The notes under the pieces are model-generated. The model was given only the letters and a program-made list of their open reading frames with translations, was not told the DNA's origin and made no database searches. Source: Burkholderiaceae bacterium (GTDB lineage Bacteria > Pseudomonadota > Gammaproteobacteria > Burkholderiales > Burkholderiaceae_C). From it: a stretch of DNA of 64,000 nt. The stretch spans positions 1 through 64,000 of the forward strand of contig JAMLIT010000003.1 in assembly GCA_023954035.1 (NCBI GenBank). Reading direction: 5' to 3'. Positions 19,102 to 27,772 of this stretch are shown here, piece after piece (position 1 is the stretch's first letter; each line of letters opens with the position of its first letter). The translations under genes and the position numbers were made by a program.

Positions 19102-19571
19102 GCACTTCGACCCTTCAACTGCGGCGCGACAGCCACGGCCGCCTGGTCCTGACCCTGGCGGACGGCAGTGAGCACAGCGGCGTGCAGCCTGTGCGCGCTT
19201 TTCCCATTGCCGCGCCGCAGGAGGGGCTGTCGCTGCTGGGCCACGACGGGCACGAATTGCTCTGGGTGGAAAACCAGGCGGATTTGCCCGTGGCTCTGCG
19301 CGCGCTCATCGACGAGGAACTGGCGATGCGGGAGTTCTCGCCGACGATCACGCGCCTGGTCTCGGTGTCGGGGTTTTCCACGCCCAGCGTGTGGCAGGTG
19401 CAGACCGACCATGGCGACACTCTTCTGACCTTGAAGGCCGAGGAAGACATCCGCCGGCTTGCCGGACGCCGGCGCCTGTTGATCGCCAGCGGCGAGGGCG
19501 TTCAATACCGCATTGCCGACACCGAAGCACTGGACCGAACCTCGCGCCGGCTGCTCGAACGGTTTCTTTAA
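19098..19571 (+). CDS. DUF1854 protein, cyanophycin-locus associated
   Basis: 157 residues, cytoplasmic by appearance, with no membrane segment. The sequence (LVLTLADGSEHSGVQPVRAF, LSLLGHDGHELLWVENQADL, EFSPTITRLVSVSGFSTPSV, LKAEEDIRRL) matches the DUF1854 family that accompanies cyanophycin genes. The start ATGA overlaps the stop of the ABC exporter, so the two are translationally coupled and probably form one system. The function is unknown; it may be an accessory or regulatory partner of the exporter. Confidence 0.9.
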   Translation: MSTSTLQLRRDSHGRLVLTLADGSEHSGVQPVRAFPIAAPQEGLSLLGHDGHELLWVENQADLPVALRALIDEELAMREFSPTITRLVSVSGFSTPSVWQVQTDHGDTLLTLKAEEDIRRLAGRRRLLIASGEGVQYRIADTEALDRTSRRLLERFL

Positions 19572-19719
19572 GGGGCTCACCGGCCGACTTGATAGGGATT
19601 AACCCTTGTTTTTCGGTTGATCGCTCGAAAAGGACTCAAGTTGCCCTTCATTTCGCCGAAATGGACGTACGAGATGGGAGTAGCCCACCCCGTCCCTTCA
19701 GCCTACCGAGGCCACTGCC

Positions 19720-20151
19720 ATGCAACTGCCACCTGTTGACCGATCGACCAGCTGGCGTCCCCAGGGCGCCGATCTGTACTCCACCGGGGCATCCGGAGCG
19801 GTGCCGGTGCGCCCCATCAACGCGGCCAATCCGGTCGAGTCCATGGATCGGCTGGGCGAGGGCGCCATCGTCAAGACGCCGGAAAAGCCGTCCGACGCCG
19901 ACAAGCAAAATCTCGACTGGACCGAGGTCAAGGAAAAGAAGGAGCGCGAGAAGCCGGTAGAGCCACCCAAAGAGCCTCTCTACAAGCAGTTGATCGAGTT
20001 CATCCAGTCGATGTGGCGCGCCAGCGGAAGCGCGATCGAACTTGCGCAGGACGTCAACAAGGTCACGCTGGCCGAGCGCATGGCTCAGCAAGCGAAAAAC
20101 GAACCGCTGACTTATTCAGACCCCAAGGTCAAGCGGACCTCCGGGCTGTAA
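19720..20151 (+). CDS. Hypothetical protein, 143 aa, charged and partly disordered
   Basis: I do not recognise a family. The N-terminal half is Pro/Ser/Gly-rich with little structure. A strongly charged stretch follows (VKEKKEREKPVEPPKEPLYK), then an amphipathic helical region (LIEFIQSMWRASGSAIELAQ, VNKVTLAERMAQ), and the end is KVKRTSGL. There is no signal peptide. Coding quality is supported by consistent GC-rich third positions. It stands alone between the DUF1854 gene and the convergent 5'-nucleotidase gene. The ATG at 19720 is the first good start; ribosome-site evidence is weak. Confidence 0.6.
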   Translation: MQLPPVDRSTSWRPQGADLYSTGASGAVPVRPINAANPVESMDRLGEGAIVKTPEKPSDADKQNLDWTEVKEKKEREKPVEPPKEPLYKQLIEFIQSMWRASGSAIELAQDVNKVTLAERMAQQAKNEPLTYSDPKVKRTSGL

Positions 20152-20170
20152 GCGTACTGCTCAGGGCGCC

Positions 20171-21070
20171 TCAAACAGCCCCCGCCGCGCTGCGCACATG
20201 GCCGGCGGGCACGTGCAGCGCGGCCGAACGCACGTGGCCCGACTGGTCGTCGAAAAAGAAATCGGGTTCGAATTCCCGCAGGAACGGACCTTTTTCCAGG
20301 CCGCCCAGAAACATCGCTTCGTCCACCGCCAGATTCCACTTCATGAGCGTGTTGATCGCGCGCTCGTGTGCCGGCGCGCTGCGCGCTGTCACCAGCGCAA
20401 TGCGCAGGCGCATGCCTGAGACGTCGGCTTGTCGCTGCAGCTGATGCAGTGCGGCGAGCAAGGGCTTGAAAGGGCCCTCGGCCAGCGGCAGGGCGGCGTG
20501 GGTGGTCTCGTGGTTGACAAAGGCCTCGAGCCCGCCCGTTTGGTAGATGCGCTCGGATTCGTCCGAAAACAGCACCGCATCGCCGTCGAACGCAATGCGC
20601 AGTTCCTGCGGATAGTTGCTTCCCGCTGCCACAGATTCCGTGAGCACCCGCGCAGCCGGAAAGCCCAGTTGCAGGGCCTCGCTCACGTCGCGCTCGTTGG
20701 CCGAGAGGAACAAATGCGCACCCAGCGGGCGCAGGTAGCGAAACGGATCGCGCCCCTGGGTGAATACCCCGCGCTCGAGCGCCAGGCCTTCGTTCTGCGC
20801 CGAGCGGAAAACACGCAGCGCCGTTACCGGGTCGTTGCGCGAAAGCATGACGACTTCCACCCGCTGCGCCTCGCCGACGTTGAACGCCAGGAGCTTGCGC
20901 ACCAGCGCAAATGCCACCCCAGGCTTTGCTGGGACGGACAGGCGCTCTTGCTGCAATTGCATGTAGGCGCGCGAATCCTGCGCGTCGAAGACGCGGTTCT
21001 CTTCCTCGAAATCGAACAGCGCGCGCGAGGAAATGGCGACGACGAGCTTGTCTTGCAGGCTGACGGGCAT
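20171..21070 (-). CDS. Cytosolic 5'-nucleotidase (NT5C1-like)
   Basis: 299 residues matching the 5'-nucleotidase family related to eukaryotic cytosolic NT5C1. Motifs: KLVVAISSRALFDFEEENRV at the N-terminus (catalytic Asp in FDFEEEN), VEVVMLSRNDPVTALRVF, LRIAFDGDAVLFSDESERIY, and DVDEA/MFLGG-type residues in LAVDEAMFLGGLEKG followed by FFFDDQSGH. It should remove phosphate from nucleoside monophosphates in the cytoplasm. It lies between the hypothetical protein and gspF on the minus strand, with 125 bases to gspF, and is probably independent of the secretion genes. Confidence 0.88.
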   Translation of the reverse strand: MPVSLQDKLVVAISSRALFDFEEENRVFDAQDSRAYMQLQQERLSVPAKPGVAFALVRKLLAFNVGEAQRVEVVMLSRNDPVTALRVFRSAQNEGLALERGVFTQGRDPFRYLRPLGAHLFLSANERDVSEALQLGFPAARVLTESVAAGSNYPQELRIAFDGDAVLFSDESERIYQTGGLEAFVNHETTHAALPLAEGPFKPLLAALHQLQRQADVSGMRLRIALVTARSAPAHERAINTLMKWNLAVDEAMFLGGLEKGPFLREFEPDFFFDDQSGHVRSAALHVPAGHVRSAAGAV

Positions 21071-21195
21071 AGGCTATGAATGTTTCGCCGCCGGACCGCC
21101 CCAAGGCGCTCTGAGCCGCTTGGCGGTCAGCCCCGCTAGGCAAACGCGGCCCCCTCGGGGGGCAGGGAGCAACACGCAGTGCGCGACCGTGGGGG

Positions 21196-22422
21196 TCATT
21201 TGACGAACTGGTTGAGCTGGATGATGGGCAGCAGCACGGCCAGCACGATCAGCATGACCACCACGCCCATGGCGACGATCAGCAGGGGTTCGAGCAGCGT
21301 CGCCAGGGCCATGGCGCGGCGCTGCACTTCGGCCGAGAGCTGCCCGGCGGCGCGCTGCAGCATCAGCGGCAGCTGACCGGTCTGCTCACCCAGACGGGCA
21401 AACATGGACAGCAGTCCCGGAAAGCGCTTCTTTTGCGCCAGCGCTGAAGCCAGCGGAGCGCCTTCGCGCACCTGCACCAGGGCATCCAGCGCGTCGGCGC
21501 GCATGGCCCGGTTGTTCAGGGTTTCGGCGGCCGCCTGCAGGGCTTTCAAAATGGGCACGCCAGCGCCGGCCAGCATGGCCAGGGTGCTGGCAAAGCGCGC
21601 CGCGTTGTAGCCACGCGCCAGCCGGCCCACCATGGGCAGGCGCAGAAAGAAGGCGTCGAATCTGGAACGAAATTCGTCCCTAGCGTAAGCCAGGCGAGCG
21701 AAGATCGCTCCAATAACAATAGCAATCAACATCCAAAGGCCGTAGTTGCGCACCACGCTGCTGATACCCAGCATGGCTACGGTCAAAAAGGGCAGGGCGC
21801 GTCGCGAGCCGGCAAACACGCCAGCCACCTGCGGCACCACGTAACTGACCAGAAAGATCACGATGGCAATGGCGACCACCGTGACGATGGCGGGGTAGAG
21901 CGCAGCGCCCACCAGCTTGGCCTTGAGCGCCTGGCGCTCCTCCAGGTCGTCGGCCAGGCGCTCCAGCACCAGGCCGAGCTTGCCACTGTGCTCGCCCGCG
22001 CCCACTACCGCGCAGTAAATGTCGGAAAACTCGCGTGGGTGCTGGGCCAGCGCGCTGGCAAACGAAGCGCCGGCGTTGACTTCGGCGCGCAGCACGGCGA
22101 CCAGGTGGCGCTGGCGCTCGTCCTCGGCTTCGTCGGAAAGGGCGGTCAGCGCGCGCTCCAGCGTCAGTCCCGAGGAGACCAGTCCGGCCACCTGGCGCGT
22201 CCAGATCGCCAGCGCCGTGCTGCCCAGCACCGGCCGCTGCAGCCAGTGCGGCGCGCTGCCCGCGCCGTCTGCTGCGCCTGATGGCGCGGCGGGTGAGACG
22301 GCTAGCGGAACCAGTGCTTGCGCCCGCAGCTGGCTGCGTGCGGCCTTGGCGTTGTCGGCTTCGAGCATGCCGGTGCGCATCTGGCCCTGGGCGTCAAGCG
22401 CTTCAAAGGCAAAGGCAGGCAT
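21196..22422 (-). CDS. gspF: Type II secretion inner-membrane platform protein GspF
   Basis: 408 residues starting MPAFAFEALDAQGQMRTGML. There are two GspF repeats, each with a cytoplasmic helical bundle and membrane helices. The first contains WTRQVAGLVSSGLTLERALT and GEHSGKLGLVLERLADDLEE, the second FASTLAMLAGAGVPILKALQ and RLGEQTGQLPLMLQRAAGQL. Membrane segments are VAIAIVIFLVSYVVPQVAGV, the region around YGLWMLIAIVIGAIF, and the C-terminal LIVAMGVVVMLIVLAVLLPI. GspF anchors the GspE ATPase and the pseudopilus base. It is ~4 kb away from gspE on the same strand, separated by unrelated genes on both strands. Confidence 0.96.
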   Translation of the reverse strand: MPAFAFEALDAQGQMRTGMLEADNAKAARSQLRAQALVPLAVSPAAPSGAADGAGSAPHWLQRPVLGSTALAIWTRQVAGLVSSGLTLERALTALSDEAEDERQRHLVAVLRAEVNAGASFASALAQHPREFSDIYCAVVGAGEHSGKLGLVLERLADDLEERQALKAKLVGAALYPAIVTVVAIAIVIFLVSYVVPQVAGVFAGSRRALPFLTVAMLGISSVVRNYGLWMLIAIVIGAIFARLAYARDEFRSRFDAFFLRLPMVGRLARGYNAARFASTLAMLAGAGVPILKALQAAAETLNNRAMRADALDALVQVREGAPLASALAQKKRFPGLLSMFARLGEQTGQLPLMLQRAAGQLSAEVQRRAMALATLLEPLLIVAMGVVVMLIVLAVLLPIIQLNQFVK

Positions 22423-22547
22423 GGGCAACAGGAGAAATCGGCATGGGCCGCAATGGTAGCCGCTGCGCACTGGCCCGCGTCAGCCATGCAGTCCACAATG
22501 GAGCGCAGGCCTTGGCGTGTGGACCGGGGCAGCAAGGAGTTTGCATC

Positions 22548-23294
22548 ATGAAAGACAAGGTCGCATTGATCACCGGCGGTTCCTCGGGCATCGGCCGTGC
22601 CGTGGCCCTGGCGTGGGCGCGTGAGGGCGCGCGCGTAGTCGTCTCCGACACCGACCAGGCAGGCGGGGAGCAGACCGTCGCCCAGGTGCGCGAAGCCGGT
22701 GGCGAGGCGGTGTTCCTGGCTGCCGACGTGAGCAAGCCCGAGGACTGCGAAGCGCTGGTGCGCCACGCCGTGGAAACGTTCGGGCGGCTTGACGTGGCCT
22801 GCAACAACGCAGGCATTGGCGGACCGCAGGCGCCTACGGCCGACTACCCACTGGACGGTTGGGCGCAGGTGATTGGCGTCAACCTCTCGGGCGTGTTCTA
22901 TGGCATGAAGTACCAACTCCCGGCCATGCTCAAGAATGGCGGCGGCTCCATCGTCAACATGGCGTCCATCCTGGGCGCAGTAGGTTTTGCCGGAGCGCCG
23001 GCCTACACGGCGGCCAAGCACGGCGTGCTGGGGCTGACCCAGGCGTCGGCGCTCGAATACAGCGCCCAGGGCGTGCGCATCAATGCCGTCGGACCCGGCT
23101 TCATTCACACACCCATGATCAGCGCCTTGGAAGAGGACAAAGCAATCAATGACATGCTGGTCGCCGCCCATCCCATCGGCCGCCTGGGCCGCGCCGAGGA
23201 GGTGGCCGAACTGGTGCTGTGGCTCTCGAGCGACAAAGCCTCGTTCGTGACCGGCGCCTACTACCCGGTGGACGGGGGTTACCTCGCGCGCTGA
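22548..23294 (+). CDS. SDR-family NAD(P)-dependent oxidoreductase
   Basis: 248 residues, a classical short-chain dehydrogenase. The cofactor motif [11 protein letters not shown] is at ~9-19, the NNAG motif lies in [10 protein letters not shown], the catalytic Ser in VNMASILGA, and the Tyr-x3-Lys pair in YTAAKHG. It ends [15 protein letters not shown], a typical SDR end. AAGGAG precedes the ATG. The substrate cannot be inferred. It lies divergent from gspF and convergent with a flavin monooxygenase-like gene, and nothing ties it to secretion. Confidence 0.93.
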   Translation: MKDKVALITGGSSGIGRAVALAWAREGARVVVSDTDQAGGEQTVAQVREAGGEAVFLAADVSKPEDCEALVRHAVETFGRLDVACNNAGIGGPQAPTADYPLDGWAQVIGVNLSGVFYGMKYQLPAMLKNGGGSIVNMASILGAVGFAGAPAYTAAKHGVLGLTQASALEYSAQGVRINAVGPGFIHTPMISALEEDKAINDMLVAAHPIGRLGRAEEVAELVLWLSSDKASFVTGAYYPVDGGYLAR

Positions 23295-23295
23295 A

Positions 23296-23354
23296 ATTTT
23301 GGTTAAATTGGCAGCTAGCGCTCATCATAAAAGCGCTGGTAGCTATGATTACGA
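23296..23354. repeat. Dispersed AT-rich repeat, copy 4
   Basis: GGCAGCTAGCGCTCATCATA then AAAGCGCTGGTAGCTATGAT shows the same paired core (AGCGCTnAT / AnAAGCGCT) with TAGCTATGAT at the edge. It lies in the gap between convergent SDR and flavin monooxygenase-like genes and touches the latter's stop codon. Confidence 0.8.
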
Positions 23355-24374
23355 TAGCGTATGTGTGTCTTTTGCCTGCAGTTGTGCATGGGCGGCTGCC
23401 GCGATGTCTAGCGAGCGCAGGCGCAGTGCAGGGTCGTAGACATCGCAGACCAGCATCAGCTCGTCGGCTTGGGTGGCCTGCAGCAGCGCCGCAAACCCCT
23501 TGCGCACCGTGTCGGGCCCGCCGATCACCGCCGCCGCCAGAAAATCCTGGATGGCGGCGCGTTCCTGCGGCGACAGCCGCTCGGCCAGTCCGTGAACCGG
23601 CGCGGCCAGTTTGCGCCGCTCGCCTTTGAGGATGCCGAGCACCCGCTCGAAGGTGCTGCTCGCGAGAAACTGCGCCTCCTCGTCGGTGGGCGCAGCGATC
23701 AGCGGCACGCCGATCACCACATAGGGCTTGGACCACTCGGCCGAGGGTTTGAACAGTTCTCGATACAAACCAATCGCCTGAAGCAGCAGGCGCGGCGCAA
23801 AGTGCGAAGCAAAGGCATAGGGCAGACCGCGTTCGGCCGCCAACTGAGCAGAAAACAAACTGGAGCCCAGCAGCCAGATGGGCACCTCGGTGCCGGCGCC
23901 GGGCGTGGCAATCAGGCGCTGGCCCGGCTGCGCGGGCGCCAGCAGGCGCTGCAGCTCGGCCACGTCGCGCGGGAAGTCCTGCTCGGTTTCCTGCCGGTCG
24001 CGGCGCAGCGCGCGCATGGTGAGCGGGTCGGTGCCGGGGGCGCGGCCCAGGCCCAGGTCGATCCGGCCGGGAAACAACTCGGCCAGCGTACCAAAGGCTT
24101 CGGCCACGACCAGCGGCGCATGGTTGGGCAACATGACACCGCCTGAGCCGATGCGCATGCGCTCGGTCCCGGCAGCGATGTGACCCACCAGCACGGCCGT
24201 CGCCGAGCTCGCAATGCCCTCCATATTGTGGTGCTCGGCCAGCCAGTAGCGGGCAAAGCCCAGAGACTCGGCGTGCCGGGCGGTGGCAAGGGCAATGGCG
24301 AGCGCGTCGCGGACGCTGCCGCCTTCGCGGACGGCCACGAGATCGAGCATGGAAAGAGCGGCGAATTTCGTCAT
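23349..24374 (-). CDS. LLM-class flavin-dependent oxidoreductase (luciferase-like)
   Basis: 341 residues starting [20 protein letters not shown]. Family motifs include [60 protein letters not shown], and the late [12 protein letters not shown]. This is a bacterial-luciferase-like TIM barrel using reduced flavin, in the subgroup often called MsnO8- or YhbW-like. No partner flavin reductase is nearby. It is convergent with the SDR gene and divergent from the CZB-domain gene, so it is probably monocistronic. Confidence 0.93.
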   Translation of the reverse strand: MTKFAALSMLDLVAVREGGSVRDALAIALATARHAESLGFARYWLAEHHNMEGIASSATAVLVGHIAAGTERMRIGSGGVMLPNHAPLVVAEAFGTLAELFPGRIDLGLGRAPGTDPLTMRALRRDRQETEQDFPRDVAELQRLLAPAQPGQRLIATPGAGTEVPIWLLGSSLFSAQLAAERGLPYAFASHFAPRLLLQAIGLYRELFKPSAEWSKPYVVIGVPLIAAPTDEEAQFLASSTFERVLGILKGERRKLAAPVHGLAERLSPQERAAIQDFLAAAVIGGPDTVRKGFAALLQATQADELMLVCDVYDPALRLRSLDIAAAAHAQLQAKDTHTLS

Positions 24375-24497
24375 GCCTGCATTCTGGCGCCTGAGGCTGA
24401 AGGCCCTTGTCCGCACTGCGTCAGCGGTTTGTATCAAAATGCTGCGAAAGTCCCTTCTTTCGTTCGTGCGCCTGTGCGCCCAGCCCTGAGGTTTGCC

Positions 24498-24983
24498 ATG
24501 GGATTTTTCAGCAAGATATTCAAGTTGCGCGAGCAAAACCCCGACAGCCAGGAAACCACCTGGGCGTTCGAGGACAACGCGAGCGAGCTGGTGCTCGACG
24601 CGGACTATGCACGCACCCTGTCCTCCGAATTTGATATCGACGCGGCCATCGTCTCGCATGAAGAATGGAAGCATCGGCTGCGTCAGCAGCTCAGCGGAGA
24701 GATCGATACACCCATCGACCTGGAGCGCCTGCGAGACCCCAGGGCCTGTCCTCTGGGCCAATGGCTCTATGGCCGTGGGCGCGAATTGCTGGGCAAATAC
24801 CCGGCATTCGAGATTTTGTTGGCGCGCCACGCCTACTTTCACACCCAGGCTGCAGAGGTGGTCGAACTCAGCCGAGCGGGCGAATACGACCGCGCCCTGC
24901 ATGTCTTTCACGGCGGCTACCGCCACGCGTCCAACCAGGTGGTCTTGCTGCTCAAGGAATTGAAGCGCAGTCTGGGGCGGTAA
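24498..24983 (+). CDS. Stand-alone CZB (chemoreceptor zinc-binding) domain protein
   Basis: 161 residues. The C-terminal ~110 residues match the CZB domain: His54 in HEEWKHRL, Cys84 in [11 protein letters not shown], and His111 and His115 in [10 protein letters not shown] give the three-His, one-Cys zinc site. CZB domains sense zinc or hypochlorous acid and usually regulate chemoreceptors or diguanylate cyclases. Here there is no attached output domain, only an N-terminal ~45 residues with an amphipathic helix ([13 protein letters not shown]) that could touch the membrane. Six bases separate it from the MOSC gene. The partner protein is not in the window. Confidence 0.85.
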   Translation: MGFFSKIFKLREQNPDSQETTWAFEDNASELVLDADYARTLSSEFDIDAAIVSHEEWKHRLRQQLSGEIDTPIDLERLRDPRACPLGQWLYGRGRELLGKYPAFEILLARHAYFHTQAAEVVELSRAGEYDRALHVFHGGYRHASNQVVLLLKELKRSLGR

Positions 24984-24989
24984 AACCAC

Positions 24990-25688
24990 GTGAAAGCGGG
25001 CACGGTTCTGGGACACGTGCTGGCCGTGTGTACGGGCCAGGCGGTTCCTTATGCACGCGGCTCGATCAGTGGCATCGCCAAGCAGGCCCGCAGCGGCCCG
25101 GTTTTTTGCGGCGTTCTGGGGTTGGCCGGTGACGCGCAGGGCGATTTGCGCGTGCATGGTGGCCCCGACAAGGCGGTGCACCACTACGCCAGTGAACATT
25201 ACGCCGCATGGCGCCAGGAACTGGGTGCGAGCGCCGTGCTGGATGCGCCTGCCGCCTTTGGCGAAAACCTGCACAGCGTTGGCCTGACCGAGAGCGATGT
25301 GTGTCTGGGCGATCAAGTGCGTGTCGGCGAGGCGCTTCTGGAAGTCTCCCAAGCGCGCCAACCCTGCTGGAAGCTCAATGAGCGCTTCGGCCGTACCGAC
25401 ATGGCCAGGCAGTTGCAAAACACGCGCCGTACCGGCTGGTATTCCCGGGTGCTGGAAGAAGGTGTCTTGTGGGCCGGCGCCGAGCTGGTGCTGCAGGCGC
25501 GTCCCCACCCGCAGTGGTCGATGGCGCGCCTGCTCGATGTGCTCTACCGCCCCAGCCTGGATGCCGCCGAACTGCGCGCCGCTCTGGCCTTGCCGCTGCC
25601 GCCGAACTGGGAACGCCTGATTGCGCGCCGACTCGACAGCGGCGCAGTGGAAAGCTGGGCCTCGCGGCTGGAAGGCCCTGCCGCTTAG
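24990..25688 (+). CDS. MOSC-domain protein (YiiM-like)
   Basis: 232 residues from a GTG start. It contains the MOSC hallmarks: [20 protein letters not shown] near residues 44-63, [20 protein letters not shown], and the conserved cysteine in [11 protein letters not shown] followed by [15 protein letters not shown] domains bind molybdenum cofactor, and YiiM-type proteins reduce N-hydroxylated compounds. The C-terminal ~40 residues form the helical YiiM-type extension. It follows the CZB gene closely on the same strand and its stop overlaps the convergent Doc toxin gene by four bases. Confidence 0.9.
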   Translation: MKAGTVLGHVLAVCTGQAVPYARGSISGIAKQARSGPVFCGVLGLAGDAQGDLRVHGGPDKAVHHYASEHYAAWRQELGASAVLDAPAAFGENLHSVGLTESDVCLGDQVRVGEALLEVSQARQPCWKLNERFGRTDMARQLQNTRRTGWYSRVLEEGVLWAGAELVLQARPHPQWSMARLLDVLYRPSLDAAELRAALALPLPPNWERLIARRLDSGAVESWASRLEGPAA

Positions 25689-26077
25689 GGTGAGTTTTTC
25701 ACCTTGGCGTGCTCGCGCAGCCAGGCGGCAAAGGCCTCTTCGCTGAGTTCACCTGAGGCGACGGCGAGCATGGTGAGCGTGGCTTGCGCTTGTGAAGCGG
25801 TCAGACGAAAGCCGTTAAGGTACAGAAACAAGCCAACGGCCAGAAAAGCCGCGCGCTTGTTGCCGTCCACGAAAGCGTGGTTCTTTGCGAGGCCCACGCC
25901 GTAGCTGGCGGCCAGTGCAGCATGATCTGGCGACTCGTACGCAGCAGGATTCTTGGGCCGTGCCAGCGCCGATTCAAGCAAGCCTTCATCGCGCAAACCT
26001 GGGCTGCCGCCGTGCTCGGCCAAGCTTTCGTCATGCAACAGCCCGAGAGCCCGTTGGCTGACCCAGCGCCAATTCAT
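25685..26077 (-). CDS. doc: Fic/Doc-family toxin (death-on-curing type)
   Basis: 130 residues with the core motif [13 protein letters not shown] (His67 to Arg75), the Doc version of the Fic active site HxFxDxNKR. Doc proteins phosphorylate EF-Tu and stop translation; they lack the second arginine of AMP-adding Fic enzymes, as here. The N-terminus ([20 protein letters not shown] then EHGG) matches Doc relatives. The ATG overlaps the antitoxin stop by four bases, giving the usual antitoxin-first operon. It lies in the interval that separates gspF from gspE. Confidence 0.92.
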   Translation of the reverse strand: MNWRWVSQRALGLLHDESLAEHGGSPGLRDEGLLESALARPKNPAAYESPDHAALAASYGVGLAKNHAFVDGNKRAAFLAVGLFLYLNGFRLTASQAQATLTMLAVASGELSEEAFAAWLREHAKVKNSP

Positions 26078-26298
26078 TTCGCAAGCTGATGAAAGGTGTC
26101 GCGGTAGTCGCGCATGAACTCGCGACCGGCCTGAATTTCTTCTTCCAGTGCCGGATCGTAGGGCGTGAGCACGTAGCCGTCCGGCGTTTCGGTGAGAAAA
26201 ATGCTCTCTCCCTTGGACAGTTTGAGACGGGCCAAGGCTTCCTTAGGCAGGATCACGCCAATCGAGTTGCCGATTTGTGTCAATTTCAGCATGTGCAT
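26074..26298 (-). CDS. AbrB/MazE-family antitoxin
   Basis: 74 residues with an N-terminal swapped-hairpin DNA-binding domain (LKLTQIGNSIGVILPKEALA then LKLSKGESIFLTE) and a C-terminal acidic/aromatic tail (LEEEIQAGREFMRDYRDTFH) expected to bind and neutralise the Doc toxin encoded next. P1 Doc is paired with Phd, so this is the alternative AbrB-Doc pairing. A palindrome lies just upstream and is the likely autoregulatory operator. Confidence 0.92.
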   Translation of the reverse strand: MHMLKLTQIGNSIGVILPKEALARLKLSKGESIFLTETPDGYVLTPYDPALEEEIQAGREFMRDYRDTFHQLAK

Positions 26299-26314
26299 AG
26301 AGTGACCTCGAAGT

Positions 26315-26330
26315 TATAACGTATGTTATA
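26315..26330. promoter_or_regulatory. Putative operator of the AbrB-Doc module
   Basis: The inverted repeat TATAAC-GTAT-GTTATA is centred ~24 bases upstream of the antitoxin ATG, in an AT-rich stretch that could also hold the -10 region. AbrB/MazE-type antitoxins normally bind such sites to repress their own operon. Confidence 0.65.
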
Positions 26331-26383
26331 TATCGCGCAAAACCGCCCGTCAACTCTATCTATCTACCGAGTGCGTCCCTCCC

Positions 26384-27772
26384 TCAATCCCGCGTCACCC
26401 GCAGCACTTCCTCCCGGCTGGTGATGCCCGACGCAATCAGGCGCTCACCGTCTTCGCGCATCAGTTGCATGCCGCCGGCCAGAGCCGCAGCGCGGACGTC
26501 AGCCTCCGAGGCGCGGTTGTGGATTTGCGCGCGCAGCGCGTCGTTGGTGACGAGCAGCTCGAACAAGCCCGTGCGTCCGCTGTAGCCCGTCTGGCCGCAG
26601 GCCTCGCACCCCTGGCCGTGGCACGCGGTGCAGGTCTTGCGCACCAGGCGCTGCGCCAGCACGCCGAGCAGCGAACTCGCCAGCAAAAAGGGCTCCACTC
26701 CCATGTCGGTCAGGCGGTTGACGGCGCTGGCGGCGTCGTTGGTGTGCAGCGTGGCCAGCACCAGGTGGCCGGTCAGGCTGGCCTGGATGGCGATCTGCGC
26801 GGTCTCGAAATCGCGGATCTCGCCGATCATGATCACGTCCGGGTCCTGGCGCAGGATGGCGCGCAGGGCCTTGGCGAAGGTCAGGTCGATCTTGGCGTTG
26901 ACCTGGGTCTGGCCAACACCGGCCAGCTCGTACTCGATCGGGTCTTCCACCGTCATGATGTTGGCCTGTGCCGCGTCCAGCCGGCCCAGCGCTGCGTACA
27001 GCGTGGTGGTTTTGCCCGAGCCCGTCGGGCCGGTGACGAGCACGATGCCGTGCGGCTGCCGAATCAGACCCTCGAAGCGTGCAAGCGTAGGGCCCTGCAT
27101 CCCGACGGCTTCGAGTGTGAGGCGGTTTTCGCTTTTGTCGAGCAGGCGCAGTACGGCGCGCTCACCATGCGCGCTGGGCAGGGTGGAGACGCGCACGTCG
27201 ATGGCGCGCGTCCCCAGACGCAGGCTGATGCGGCCGTCCTGCGGCAGGCGCTTTTCTGAAATATCCAGGTCCGCCATGATCTTCAGGCGGCTGATCAATG
27301 CCGCGTGCAGCGCGCGGTTGGGCTGCACCACTTCGCGCAAGGTGCCGTCCACGCGAAAGCGCACGCTGGAGTGGCGCTCGTAGGGCTCAATGTGGATGTC
27401 GCTGGCGCCGTCGCGCGCTGCCTGCGTGAGCAGGGCGTTGAGCATGCGGATGATGGGTGCGTCGTCGGCGGCCTCCAGCAAGTCTTCGACGGCGGGCAGC
27501 TCCTGCATCATGCGCGAGAGGTCGGCATCGCTTTCCACCTCGCTGACGACGGTGGCGGCACTCGATTCGCGCTGCGAATAGGCGGCGCTGATGCGCTGCG
27601 CCAGGGATGCAGCGTCCAACGGCTGCAATTGCCGCACCGGGTGTTTGCGCAGCACTTCGCTCAGTGCCTTGGTGTCCGGTGCGGGGCCGTGCCAGAGCAC
27701 GAGCCGCTGGCCATCGTCCTCCAGCAGCAGCTGCGCGCCGCGGGCAAACGCGTAGGGCAGCGGGTAAGCCAT
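26384..27772 (-). CDS. gspE: Type II secretion ATPase GspE
   Basis: 462 residues. The N-terminal domain binds GspL and the C-terminal domain is the hexameric secretion ATPase at the inner face of the membrane. Visible: Walker A GPTGSGKT (248-255), the Asp box MTVEDPIEY, Walker B ILRQDPDVIMIGEIRD, the His box GHLVLATLHTNDAASA, and the tetracysteine zinc site CTACHGQGCEACG followed by GYSGRTGLFELL. The ATG overlaps the gspD stop by one base (TGATG). It ends the gspG-to-gspE run on the minus strand. Confidence 0.98.
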   Translation of the reverse strand: MAYPLPYAFARGAQLLLEDDGQRLVLWHGPAPDTKALSEVLRKHPVRQLQPLDAASLAQRISAAYSQRESSAATVVSEVESDADLSRMMQELPAVEDLLEAADDAPIIRMLNALLTQAARDGASDIHIEPYERHSSVRFRVDGTLREVVQPNRALHAALISRLKIMADLDISEKRLPQDGRISLRLGTRAIDVRVSTLPSAHGERAVLRLLDKSENRLTLEAVGMQGPTLARFEGLIRQPHGIVLVTGPTGSGKTTTLYAALGRLDAAQANIMTVEDPIEYELAGVGQTQVNAKIDLTFAKALRAILRQDPDVIMIGEIRDFETAQIAIQASLTGHLVLATLHTNDAASAVNRLTDMGVEPFLLASSLLGVLAQRLVRKTCTACHGQGCEACGQTGYSGRTGLFELLVTNDALRAQIHNRASEADVRAAALAGGMQLMREDGERLIASGITSREEVLRVTRD

